64,000 nt of DNA from Cordia subcordata (Eukaryota; Streptophyta; Magnoliopsida; Boraginales; Cordiaceae): NCBI GenBank assembly GCA_028554755.1, contig JAPTOF010000003.1, positions 2,150,501 through 2,214,500 of the forward strand, read 5' to 3'. Below the pieces are notes generated by a model that did no database searches, was not told where the DNA came from, and was given only the letters and a program-made list of their open reading frames with translations. The translations under genes and the position numbers were made by a program. Below, piece after piece: positions 1-10,815 of the stretch (positions within the stretch are counted from its first letter, which is position 1; the number at the start of each line of letters is the position of its first letter).

Positions 1-3000
1 ACTGTTACTAGTCTTTCTTACGATCACGCCAATGAAAAAGACTATCTGGCCTTGATCGACTTCAAGTCCAAGATTGTGGATGATCCTAATGGCTTGATGA
101 AATCATGGAATGGTTCTAGCCATTTCTGTAGATGGCCTGGTGTCACATGTGGTCGACGACACAGAAGAGTTACCGGCATAAGACTACCTCACAGCGGCTT
201 GGTCGGTTCCTTGTCACCATTTTTGGGGAATCTGAGCTTTCTTCGGGAGTTGGATCTGCACAACAACACTTTCCAGGGAAGAATCCCCCCTGAATATGGT
301 CGTCTCTCCAGGCTACGAAAACTCGAACTCAGAAGCAACTTTCTTGTGGGAGAAATTCCAGGCAATCTATCCCGATGTTCCAACCTTGTACATATTTTCA
401 TAAATTCGAACAACTTAACTGGAAAAATTCCAGGGGAGCTTGGTTCCTTATCAAAACTGGAGATTCTAGCCGTTGACATAAACGAGCTGACTGGACGAAT
501 CCCTGATTCTATCGGTAACCTTACATCATTGCGTAATTTCTCCGTGGCACTAAATCTTCTAGTGGGAGACATACCAGAGAGCTTGGGACGATTGGAAAAT
601 TTGGAAGTACTTGGGTGTGGTGCAAACCAACTATCTGGTTTGGTACCTTTGTCCATATACAATATTTCCTCCCTTGTTATTCTATCAACGGCGGAAAATC
701 AACTACATGGAAGCCTTCCACCAAGCTTTGGCCTCATGCTCCCACGTCTTCAGGAGCTGCAGTTAAGGGACAACCATTTTACAGGGCCACTTCCAACCTC
801 GTTGTCAAATGCCTCGGCAATGAAAAGTATTGAAATAAGCAGCAACAAATTCAGTGGAAAAATAGCAATTGATTTTGGAGGCATGCAAAATCTCTCTGAG
901 GTTTATCTCTTCAATAATAATTTTGGAAGCGGAGAACCGGATGAGATGATTTTACTCAGTTCCATGGCAAACTGCAGCGATCTGAAAATTTTGACCTTGT
1001 CCACGAACCAGTTAAGAGGAATGCTACCAGAAGGCATTGGCAACCTCTCATCACAACTCGAAGTTCTAGACCTTGCTGAAAATCATATATATGGAAACAC
1101 ACCTTCAACAATAGGTAGGCTCACCGGTTTAATTGATTTGGATTTGAGAAGTAATCAACTAAGAGGCAAAATCCCTAGTAGTATTGGCAGCCTTCAAAAC
1201 TTACAAGGGCTGGATCTTGGAGACAATATGTTTTCTGGAGAAATTCCAAAATCTTTAGGGAACCTAACTCTTTTAATTGATCTCTTTCTTGACCTAAACC
1301 AGTTACAAGGAACCATTCCACCTAGTCTTGGAAATTGCAGAAACTTGTTGTCCTTAAGTCTTTCCCAAAATAATCTTAGTGATGCTATTCCAAAAGAGAT
1401 TTTTGGTATTTCAACTTTAGGTATTAAATTAGATTTATCACGAAACCATTTGACTGGATCATTACCTGCAGAGATCCGCGAGTTGGTAAATTTGTCGGAA
1501 TTGGATTTGTCTGAGAATAACTTGTCTGGTGAGATTCCAAAAAGCATTGGAAAGTGTACTAGTCTTGTGAACTTATCTCTAGCAGGGAACATATTCAATG
1601 GATCTCTTCCTTCATCCTTTAGTTCGTTGAGAGGCATTCGAATTATCAATGTTTCTCATAACAACTTATCTGGTCAAATTCCTCTCTTTCTGCAAAATTT
1701 TACCTTCCATACTCTGGATTTGGCTTTCAATAATTTTGAGGGTGAGGTGCCAACGCAAGGCATCTTCAAGAATGCAAGTGTCCTATTGGTTGCCGGAAAC
1801 AGAGGACTGTGCGGGGGCATAGCGGAGCTTCAGCTACCAAATTGCCACATCAGTGAGTCAAAGAAACGTAAGATCTCTCTTGCAATAATAATATCAATTG
1901 TGGCAGCAGCTTGTTTATTCGCTGGTGTAGTTTGGCTTTTGTACTTCTTCATATGCTCATCCAAAAGAAGAAGTGATCTACTCTCTGCATCACTGACTAG
2001 GAGATCACATTTGAAAGTATCATATCGAAAACTTTTCAAAGCAACCAATGGCTTCTCTTCGGAGAATTTGATTGGCGCGGGTAATTTTGGCTCGGTTTAT
2101 AAAGGGACTTTCGACGATGATAATGGATCCGTTATAGCTGTCAAAGTAATTAACCTTCTCCATCGAGGAGCTTTGAAGAGTTTTATGCACGAATGCGAAG
2201 CATTGAGGAATATTAGGCATCGAAATCTATTGAAGATTATAACTTGTTGCTCGAGCATTGATTTTCAAGGTAATGATTTTAAAGCTTTAGTTTTTGAGTT
2301 CATGCCAAATGGAAGTCTTGAAAATTGGTTGCATCCAAGTATACAAGTTCAGGAAGCAAATGCGCGTCGCGAACTGGACCTCCTTCAAAGAATTGACATC
2401 GCCATTGACGTGGCTTTTGCTCTTGATTATCTTCAAAACCATTGCCAAAATCAAATTGTTCATTGTGACATAAAGCCAAGCAACATTCTTCTGGACAGTG
2501 ACATGACTGCACATGTTGGAGATTTTGGTCTCGCAAAGTTTCTTCCTGTACACACTATTATAAATGATAGCAACTCAATTGGAGCAAGGGGATCCATTGG
2601 ATATATCGCTCCAGGTAAGGACAACGACCCATTTTGTAGCAGATATATTTTCTAGCTTGTAAACTTGGGATTTTGTACTTGTTTACATACAATTACGATT
2701 ATCTAATTTCTCTTAGCTGCATCTTGCGAAAAAAGGAAAAAAATTATTGAACCCATGACCTCTTGGAAAAATTAATGATCATCCTAATGATTATGAGATT
2801 TATGAGAAAACTACAGATATTGGCAAAATTGAAGATCACCCTCATGATTATGAGATTTAGAAGACGACTACTCATTCTTTATTTTTTACGAGAACTTTTT
2901 TTCCTAAAATGCAGAGTATGGTCTTGGAATTGAGGTGTCACCGAGCGGTGATATTTACAGTTATGGAATCCTGTTGTTGGAAATGATGACAGGGACGCGT

Positions 3001-3303
3001 CCCATTGACCCTATGTTTGTTGAAGGCCTTAACCTTCACAAGTTTGTTAGCATGGCAATGCCGAACCATGTCACAGAGATTGTGGATCCGATTCTTCTCA
3101 TGGCAAATGAAGCTGAAACAACCAACAACAGAGGTAGTCCACTAGAAAATGGGAGTAAAATAGAGGAGTGTTTGAACTCAATTTTTCAGGTTGGCTTGGC
3201 ATGCTCCGTGGACTTACCTCAAGATCGAATGGGCATGAGTGATGTGATCGTTAAGCTGCAATCTATCAGGAATAACATGTTACGTGATGGACGTACACGT
3301 TGA
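1..3303 (+). CDS. LRR-RLK gene 1 (subfamily XII), 5' end outside window
   Basis: Predicted plasma-membrane leucine-rich-repeat receptor Ser/Thr kinase of the FLS2/EFR/Xa21 subfamily (XII). The reading frame is open from base 1; comparison with gene 2 shows that only about 26 N-terminal codons (signal peptide) lie off the window. Exon 1 is 1-2614 and exon 2 is 2915-3303, joined across a 300-bp GT-AG phase-1 intron; the junction rebuilds the conserved AP-E-YG of the kinase. Together they give 1000 residues. Order: LRRNT cap (DYLALIDFKS, WPGVTC), about 22 LRRs, LCGG cap with paired Cys, membrane helix near 1880-1955, then kinase with glycine loop IGAGNFGSVYKG (2071 on), AVK lysine, VHCDIKPSN catalytic loop (non-RD) and DFG. 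No frameshift or stop is seen. Ligand unknown. The 3' half is nearly identical to gene 2, whereas the LRRs often resemble gene 4. Confidence 0.95.
2615..2914 (+). other. Intron of gene 1
   Basis: Begins GTAAGG after CCAG and ends ATGCAG before AGTATGG. It differs from the 300-bp gene 2 intron at only about two bases (one near 2817, one near 2903). If it is retained, the frame reads 13 more residues and stops at 2653-2655. Confidence 0.9.
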
Positions 3304-4976
3304 AGACTTGATCCTAGACTCCGTTAAAGGTGCGTCTTTCTTCAAGCTGTAATCTTAGAAAATAGATAATTTTTTTTCAGTTCTATGCCTTTGCAACACA
3401 TTCATGTCAATTTCTTTTCATCTAATATAATAACAAAGCCACGCTAGTATGAAGCTTTTACTTGGAAGGAAGAAAGCACAAGCTTCACTATTGCAGAGAC
3501 TATAATAAGATCAAAGAGAAGTTTATGGGAAAAGAATTTTACGTAAAATTCGTATTTGGCAAATGTAACACTTCGAGAAAACCTTATGCAAGCCCATCAC
3601 TTCAATTGATAAACAGTGGTGTGTTAGATTCCACTATGTGCTCTGTATGAGTCTTTCTTCTGCAATGTGCTTGCTATAATAAGTTCTACACGTTACTCTC
3701 TTGCACTAAGCTGCAAAATGGAAATAAATTAAGCTATCACTAGTGATAGTAACGCTCATAATCCAAGTTATCTACTTTCTCTAAGATTATTCTATTACTT
3801 TAAAAACGTTTAAATTAGTCCTTGATATTTCAAAATTTTATTCAAATTAGTTCTTATTACTTTAAAAGGATTCATATTAGTGCTTGATGTTTCACAAAAT
3901 TATACAAATTAATCCATCTTAATAAAAAAAAAATGGCAAAAGAATGGAGACTAATTCAAAAATATTTGTAAACCATTAAATACTAATATCAATTCTTTAA
4001 AGCAATGAAGACTAATTTGACTATGTCTTGTAAAATGTGAATGAATAATTTAATATTTTAGAATAATAGGGACTAATTTAAAAAAAATGTGACATTGTCT
4101 AAAACTTTTGTATGTTTAACCTTGCTATATAAGTTATGGACTTGAATTGGTGTCTCTTTTCCTATAATTATTAAAATTTTCTCTTGTGTGATATCTTCTC
4201 TTATTAAATTTTTGTTTACTCACTATTTGTCATTTTCTGTATGGTTCCTTTGTAGGCAGACCTCTGTAAGCATTTAACTTTGGGCAGAATAGTGATACTG
4301 GCATGATGTTTTGGCTACATAAATTTCTTTCTTAAGTCTATTTGGTGTTCGGATTGGATATATAATTATACGAAGTATTTGTATTTGGATCTAATAATGA
4401 AGGAATCTGACCTTACCTTGTCATTATTTTGGAGATTTTTCTTTCATTGATTATGTTTGATTTTCTGTTTTTGATCAGAAAAACGAAAACTAAATTAATT
4501 AGAAAATGTTGCAACTAGCCCACTACCGATGCCTAAATTCTCCTTCTCGACACATGAAAGGTCATAGCAATATAGTCAAGTAAAGTAAAGCAGTGCTAGA
4601 TAGGAAAAAGCGCATTATGTAAAACAACTCTACTAGAGGAGTAAGAGTACCTAATTTTGACATTCTTTGTATAACCTCATTAGCGCTACTAAAGATGTTA
4701 ACAACCTTTCAGTCCCTAACTTTTAATCAATGGTTGGAATCATTCACTAAATATTCGATAGTCCAGCACAATGTGTACTTCGAATGAAAGCCATTAATTA
4801 GCTCAAGGCAATCAAATTCAACAATTGCCTTTCTAGTAATTCTGTGCTTTTGCTAGCGGGGTCTAAGGGATTATACATTTGAAACACACAAATTGCCACT
4901 TGAAGCACCTCATCTGCATGACTTGGGGGGACGACGATTATTCCTTTACTGCTGGAAGCATCCGTGCATCCATCCA

Positions 4977-4980
<4 letters not shown>

Positions 4981-5055
<75 letters not shown>
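4981..5055. repeat. (TC)n-(TA)n compound microsatellite
   Basis: About 15 TC units are followed by about 22 TA units, preceded by CATC repeats. At the matching place after gene 2 (about 25170) only CATC/TATC units remain, so the tract is specific to the gene 1 copy. Confidence 0.95.
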
Positions 5056-5058
<3 letters not shown>

Positions 5059-6169
5059 AATTGGATGAATTGCGTTAAGAGCCTGAAACAATCACACGTC
5101 AATTTTTGAAATAAATGAGAGCTTGATAGATTAGCTTAACAATATTTTAAATGTTACCAAATATTACTAATGCTATGCTATGTATGGGACTCATATTAGA
5201 TATAATTGTTAATCAATTGGATTTTAACCCAAATGAAACTTGTCTCAATTTAGTTCACATGGTTAAAACCATTGAACAATGAATGAGAAATTGAGATCAA
5301 AGTTAATTTTTTTCTTTGTTTAAAAAGGATCAATAGTTACTCTCATTGATGACTTGAACTCGAGATCAAAGTTAATTGAAAAGATAATTTTTATTCAATT
5401 CAATTTTGAAATTAAATTAAAACAGAATCTAATTTAAAATTAAATTTCACTGGTTGTAACCTTTTCAAAATAAGAGTAATAACTTTTCCAACTAATAGAC
5501 ACATCTCTTGACATAAAAAGTTTCCATAACTTTTCCAAAATTGCATAACTTTTCCAAATAGGCATGAATTCTCTATAAATGTTGCGCAATTTAATTTTGC
5601 AAAGCATGTTTTTCTATGCGTTCATATTTCCCTACTAAAAACAAGAATTTTATTTCTTTAGAAAGAGTTCAATATTTTATCTGAGTTGCCCTTTTCTACA
5701 GTTTGGAGTGCTACTATCGGTAGAAATACTGTCGTTGTATCCTGAGACATAGTCGTCTTAATCCGTAAGTACTACAACAATGCAATAAAGTCATAAGAGA
5801 ATTGAAGAAATTCAAGCCTCTGTTTCCTTTTCAATTTAATTTGTTTGTGTTTTAAAAGTTTGTAAGTGTTTTATTATTTTATTTCTTTTTTCAGTTTCTT
5901 TAAATCTTTGAAGTTACTGTGAATGCACAAATTCTTTGATTTTTGTGTCATAGTACTAACAATAATGTATACCATACTAATTTTAATTAAATAGCATAAC
6001 ACACTAAATACATTAATATTAAATATTATACTATTTTTAGCTCCAACAAGGTCATTGTTTTTTCAAAACAGTTTCAACATCAAATATTGCTAAAGAAAAA
6101 CTTAATAAAAATAGATTATAGTATCTTTCTTTTTATCTATCTACATCTACATATTTTTGTGTGTGTGTG

Positions 6170-6510
6170 TATATATAAACTATATAATAAAGCAAAACAA
6201 GTTGTAATTTCGTGCTACCAAGTGGCGCTTTATATGACAAGCTTTCTATAATTACTTATCAATCAAATATGTCCATTCTTAGGTCATTTTTCGTTTTCCA
6301 TTATTTATTCAGTTCCATTCCTCTATTAAATGTTTTAATTTAATTAATATTATATCCTTTCTTTATATATAAATTCATTATTTTATTAATTTCATAGTAT
6401 ATAATTGTTTCAATAACTATTTAGTAAGATATAAAAACTCTATATTTTTAATATATCCAATTACATATATTGCTCCCCGTGCATTACACAGGTTCACACT
6501 ATATATATTT
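6170..6510 (+). mobile_element. Helitron-like remnant
   Basis: An AT-rich head (ACTATATAATAAAGC) is followed by about 300 bp and then a near-palindrome CCCGTGCATTACACAGG, with TTCACACTAT after it. A hairpin a few bases before a CTRR-type end is typical of plant Helitrons. No target duplication is expected for this class, and the terminus is degenerate. At the equivalent place after gene 2 lies a different Helitron-like element. Confidence 0.4.
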
Positions 6511-7086
6511 ACACACACACATTTACATATATACTAAAGTCGGAGGAGTTGCATAAGAGCCTAACATAGTAACATATTAGCTTTCAAAGTAGGTGAGAGT
6601 TTGACATGTCATCTCAAAAATATGTACATGTTACTAAATACTACTAATGTTATATAACGCATGAAATCGAGTTTGGATACAATGTATACCATGCTAATTT
6701 TAATTAAATAAATAATACATTTGGCCAAATGTATTTATATCAAATATATACTATGGAAAATGTGATATGTAAAGTGCAAATGTAATCAACATTCATATAT
6801 AAGGGAAAAAAAAAACAATTACAACATCATTTGAATTATAGATAGAAGTTGATATACTACTTGGTTAATACAATCAAATTAAGAGAAAGAGAGAAAATTT
6901 ATAGAGGAAAGTAATTATCAATTTCAAGCAAAAACCTAAGGAAAGAACAAAATAATGGTAGAATAAGTAGAGGTGAACACGGGTTGGTTAAACCAACCAA
7001 ACAAACCCAAATCAACCAAAAATGTTAGGTTGTTATGTTATTTTATAAAGTTAAAAACCAACTAATTGATTTAAAATGAAAACCAA

Positions 7087-8428
7087 TGATAAGTTCTAAA
7101 TAAGTGTTTAATTTATATGTTTGATTTTAAAATAGAATACTTCTTAATCGATGTTTTGAATGTAATTTTGCATGATTGTGCTTAGGAAAAGGAGATGGAT
7201 GTATTATGCATGGATATAGAAGCTTTTTGGACGTGTTTGTAGCGGTCAAAGTTGACTCCGTCACGTGAAAAAATACCATTAATCTGTTACGCGGGTTTGA
7301 CCAAGGTTGACCAAGATGTAAGATATTTTTTCTGGACTTTTAGAAGGAAATAGATCAAATATTAAAAGATTTTTTATTTTGTTAGAAATTATATTTAAGG
7401 CTTTTACCTTATTATTCTTTTTGGGCCTGGTTTCCTTATCCAACAAGGAAAATAGGTTAGGATTTTTCTTATATACATACCTCTTATATGAACTTTTTAG
7501 CAAACAATTCAGCAAATTTCTCTTCATTCTTTGGGCGACACTCATGGACAAGTTATTCTAATTTTCTTTTCTAGCCAAGGATTAATCAAGATTTTGGTTC
7601 ATCAATTCCGTGAGATCTAATTGTTTTATTCGTTTCATATTATTTTGATATTTGCGTATTTACTATTTCAAGAATTAATATTGTTCTGTGATTGTTTAAT
7701 TTTGTGCACGGTTATTCAATTGCATGACAATAGATAACCAATTAGATTAATTTAATTAATCTAAGAATAGTGGTAACCAGGTTTCCTGTGTAATTACGCA
7801 ATCTAAATTAGCAATTACCACGAGAGTATTGACTTTTAGAATCAAGTCTTTCTAGATTTTTATTTTTGCCGTTAGATATATCCTACAGGCATCTTCGGGG
7901 ATTAGAACGTCTAATAGGTAAGGGGATAGCGAGACAAATCGTAGGGATTTAAATCGTTATCAACTCTGTAATGAAATATGAGGTTATTAGGTCGAGCTAA
8001 TAACTATAACTAATTTATCGAAATAGTTGAAAGTATTTTTACATCTATGATCGAATTTGTTGACCGAAATTGCGATTGTTCCTTAGGCTAGATTTTATTC
8101 TCGTTGATTTTCTATTTTTCCAGCCTTGCGTTAATTTAGAATTGTGTATTTTAGTCATTTTTATTTTTATTTACGTTTTTTTTATTTTCTAGCCGAATTG
8201 CGTGCCCACGCAGCGCGACCAATGGTCTGAACAGTTTTATTAATTTCACTTTTTTGCATTTAATTCCCTCCTTTTTTATTGCAACTTAGTTGATTAATCT
8301 ACTTAGTATGATTAGCATAAAATACTCTCCCAATCCCTGTGGATTCGACCCTGTTCTCATCATGTACTCTATTTAATTTTGCGAGGTAAAAATTGGAATA
8401 TTATTTTTGGTGGTTTCGACACCCATCA
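7087..8428 (+). mobile_element. Solo LTR, probably Ty3-gypsy (Tat/Athila-like)
   Basis: 1342 bp beginning TGATAAGTTC and ending CGACACCCATCA, flanked by ACCAA (7082-7086) and ACAAA (8429-8433), a one-mismatch 5-bp target duplication. The gene 2 copy of the host element is uninterrupted here, so this is an insertion. No gag-pol lies next to it. The CCCTGTGGATTCGACCC block near the 3' end resembles Tat/Athila LTR ends; the orientation rests on that and is inferred. Confidence 0.7.
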
Positions 8429-8517
8429 ACAAACTAGTTTTGTTTGGTTTGAAATAGGTCAACAAACCAAACTAAACCAAAGTGAACTATATTTATTTCT
8501 AATTTTATGTATTTTAA

Positions 8518-8583
8518 GAATAGAACCCCTTACCTCAAGCTAAATTTCCAAACCTTAACCACCAAGCTTAGTTACACTTGCAC
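8518..8583 (-). other. tRNA-like (SINE-head-like) segment inside the hAT-like element
   Basis: On the minus strand, CTAAGCTTGGTGG resembles a Pol III A box. About 40 bp later, GGGGTTCTATTC resembles a B box. The same arrangement is present in the gene 2 copy (about 28090-28155). No poly(A) tail or flanking duplication was identified, so this may be chance or an old SINE fragment. Confidence 0.3.
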
Positions 8584-8755
8584 TTTGTTTTAATGGTAAA
8601 AATCTTGTGAAATTAAATTTGTAATATAGATAGTAAATCGAGTTGACTCTTTCTTGAATTTTATTATCAAATTTGAGTTTGTATTTTTTTTAGAAAAGTC
8701 AAAAACCAAAACAAACTAATCCAAGAAATCTATGATGGTTTGGTTTGGTTAGAAA

Positions 8756-9222
8756 TCTAAAAAATAAAAAAAATTAGAATATTAAAATCAAATAAATAAA
8801 TCATAAATAACACTTTAAACAATAATTATAATCGAACAGGAATTTTACTAGACAATAAAACAACTTTTCTCAACATAACTTTTTGAATTCAACACTTTTT
8901 AAAACAATAACAGCAAATTGGAACAACAACAATACCAAACTAGCCATAAGTATGAGAATTCTCTCATTTTGCACGTTAATATGAGGTGATGTAACGTGAA
9001 GAGAGGAGAAAATGGGACAACTTTTTGGTTGCTTAAGAGTATTATTCTAAATCATCGGCGTTAGAAGTGCGATTTGTCATATGTCAATCATCTAAAAGTA
9101 TATTATAAGAAATTGAACGAAGAGTATTGTGGAAGAGTTAATTCCATAAAAGAGTCCAATCTTCAATGATGCAACGCACTCTCCGTTTCTGTTGTCTAAT
9201 AAGTGATGGAACCTACTTTGTC
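8756..9222. other. Upstream region belonging to pseudogene A
   Basis: Non-coding. It matches the region upstream of gene 4 (57290-57780), for example GAGAATTCTCTCATT then TATGAGGTGATG, and partly that upstream of gene 2 (from about 17100). It shows that a gene promoter region was joined directly to the truncated 3' flank of gene 1. Confidence 0.7.
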
Positions 9223-9677
9223 TAGAGGTGGCAAAACGGGTTGAGACCCACGGGCGACCCGTCTAACTCGCCAAAAAATAGGGTTAAGGTTGATGATTTA
9301 GTGACCTGTCAGATAAACGGGTCGACCTGACCCAACCCGACCCGCCAAATTGGCGGGTTGGGTCAACCCGCGGGTAACCCGCGAATCCGTCAAAATGACC
9401 CGCATAACCCGCCAACCCGCTAAAATGACCCGCCAACCCGCGAAATGTGCAAAAACGACCCATGAACCCGTGTAACATGCCAAACCCGCCAAAGTGACCC
9501 GCGAACTCGTCAAAGCGACCCGTTTAACCCGCTATAATAACCAACCAACCCATTAGGGTCGGTTTAGGGTTTAATACCCCTGACCCGTTTATTAAACAGG
9601 TCAACCCGACCCGACAACCCGCTAAACCCACCGTAAACGGGTTGGGTTGACCCGCGGGTACCTGTTTGCCACTTCTA
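9223..9677. mobile_element. Non-autonomous hAT element, 455 bp
   Basis: Imperfect terminal inverted repeats TAGAGGTGGCAAAACGGG and CCTGTTTGCCACTTCTA are flanked by a perfect 8-bp target duplication ACTTTGTC (9215-9222 and 9678-9685). The empty site CTACTTTGTCC is seen upstream of genes 2 and 4. The interior consists of degenerate repeats of CCCGCCAA/GACCCG words and codes for nothing. Confidence 0.9.
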
Positions 9678-9685
9678 ACTTTGTC

Positions 9686-9932
9686 AACAAGGATTTGTTT
9701 AGATTAGCTCCTTTTGAAAATATCTTCTCTGTAACTTTTGAAAGTAATTTTTTTTTTTGGTAAGTTAAAACTTTTGACTTTTTTAAAAAAATTAAATTTA
9801 AACTATTTTTAGATTTTTAACCCTTTTGGAAAATAAAGCCAACTATTTATAGCAAAAAAGATGTGAAGAGAAGTAGTTTTTTTTTTTTCCATGAAAAGAA
9901 ATCAATTTAAAGTGTCAAACGAACCCCAAGTC
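9686..9932. mobile_element. Old MITE-like element shared by the promoter copies
   Basis: The ends are GATTTGTTTAGATTAGCTCC and AAAGTGTCAAACGAACCCC, with a T/A-rich interior. The same element lies upstream of gene 2 (17806-18020) and gene 4 (57778-58018), so it predates the duplication. Terminal repeats are weak and no target duplication was resolved. Confidence 0.5.
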
Positions 9933-9962
9933 TAAGTAGAAGATGACCGAGGTCAAATTAAG

Positions 9963-10079
9963 GGCCTGTTAGGCTCTACTTATTTTTGTAGCTTATAAGC
10001 TTTTAAAAGAAAAATACTCCCTCATATATTTTTTACTATTTGCAACTCTTAAGCCCCAAATAAACTTAGCCAAACAGGC
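9963..10079. mobile_element. Short MITE specific to the pseudogene A promoter
   Basis: Terminal inverted repeats GGCCTGTTAGGCTC and AGCCAAACAGGC bound about 117 bp containing complementary subterminal stretches (CTACTTATTT and AAATAAACTTAG). The sequence is missing at the matching position upstream of genes 2 and 4. Possible TAAG duplications flank it. Confidence 0.6.
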
Positions 10080-10094
10080 TGTAAGTCTCTCTTC

Positions 10095-10212
10095 AGCTCC
10101 GACGCGTTTTCCTTTCAGACCAGACCACTTGTGTGAGAGCGACCAAAGTGCCTTGCTATTTCTGCCAACCTCAACCCGAATTTTCCAATCTAATGAGTAC
10201 TGTCTCATTAAC
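10095..10212 (+). promoter_or_regulatory. Conserved proximal upstream block, pseudogene A copy
   Basis: This block is retained upstream of all four copies that have a 5' region in the window. It contains GACGCGTTTTCC, ATTTCTGCCAACCTCAACCC and TTTTCCAATCTAATGAGTA (a CCAAT motif lies inside). Function is inferred from conservation only. Confidence 0.45.
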
Positions 10213-10395
10213 GTGCAGTAATATATTATTCTTGTTACTTTTTACGATAGAAAATCTCACAAAAGTTGTTCGGACTCACATTAGGATTCACACTACTGGA
10301 ACCGGATCGAAGGAAAATAGCCTCTTGACTGATTCGAATTAATGAGCAAACCGGAGCAGGCAGACTCCTGAAAAAACAAGGCTGCTATCTTCTAT

Positions 10396-10640
10396 ATGAA
10401 GTTCCTCTCAGTTTTAGTTACCAGAATCTCTCTGGTATTTCTTGTTCTTTCACATTTGAGGACTTTTGTTGACACTGTTACTAGTCTTTCTTGTGATCAG
10501 GCCAATGAGAAAGATTATCTGGCCTTGATGGACTTCAAGTCCAGATTGTGGATGATCCTTATGGCATCGTGAATTCATGAAATGGTTCTAACCATTTCTG
10601 TAGATGGCCTGGTGTCACATGTGGTCATCGACACAGGAGA
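10396..10640 (+). pseudogene. LRR-RLK pseudogene A, 5' stump
   Basis: Starts with the ATG and signal-peptide sequence shared with genes 2 and 4 (MKFLSV) and continues through the LRRNT cap, ending at CACAGGAGA, equivalent to about codon 80. Then unrelated sequence follows. A one-base deletion (AAGTCCAGATT against AAGTCCAAGATT) shifts the frame, and ATGAAATCATGG has become GTGAATTCATGA. The remaining LRRs and the kinase are absent. It cannot make a receptor. Confidence 0.9.
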
Positions 10641-10727
10641 TTATCTAAAACTTTTAAACGTGTAATATCAAAGCGATCAAATATTAAACTTATGAATTTA
10701 TTGTTGAAAAGCAGTGAATAATAAAAG

Positions 10728-10815
10728 TTTTGAACATAAAATATGAAAATTTTGAACATATAATATAATAATTTTGAACATATAATGTAAGAATTTTGAA
10801 TATATAATATAAAAA
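10728..10815. repeat. 22-bp minisatellite, four units
   Basis: Four imperfect copies of a 22-bp unit begin TTTTGAACATA at 10728, 10750, 10772 and 10794. The array lies just beyond the break of pseudogene A and is non-coding. Confidence 0.9.

Larger units (their letters stand above)
3304..6959. other. 3' flank of gene 1 (duplicated unit), no gene
   Basis: AT-rich sequence with no credible coding region. It is collinear with the sequence after gene 2, pseudogene B and gene 4: shared blocks begin with the 3' UTR (CTTTCTTCAAGCTGTAAT) and include the stretch around TTAGCTCAAGGCAATC near 4800. It serves as the empty-site reference for insertions in the other copies. It contains the microsatellite at 4981-5055 and a Helitron-like remnant at about 6170-6510. 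Confidence 0.7.
6968..8755. mobile_element. hAT-like element, split by a solo LTR and missing its right end
   Basis: Starts TAGAGGTGAACACGGG after the octamer AGAATAAG (6960-6967). It matches, at the same flank position, the complete element after gene 2 (27901-28436), which has an 8-bp target duplication AAAATAAG. Internal sequence is rich in CCAAACCAAA and GGTTTGGTT words. It is interrupted by the LTR at 7087-8428 and ends abruptly near 8755, where sequence typical of the region upstream of the genes begins. No transposase is present. Confidence 0.7.

Noticed and set aside
189..1649. Long minus-strand reading frames antisense to the LRR region (also at 18800-20260 and 58697-60292)
   Set aside because: They mirror the periodic LRR codons, recur at the same place in all paralogs and have no domain of their own. 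They are shadows of the receptor frame.
4798..5109. Overlapping open frames across the TC/TA microsatellite
   Set aside because: The translations are simple repeats (SLSLSL, YIYIYI). Microsatellites lack stops in some frames; no gene evidence.
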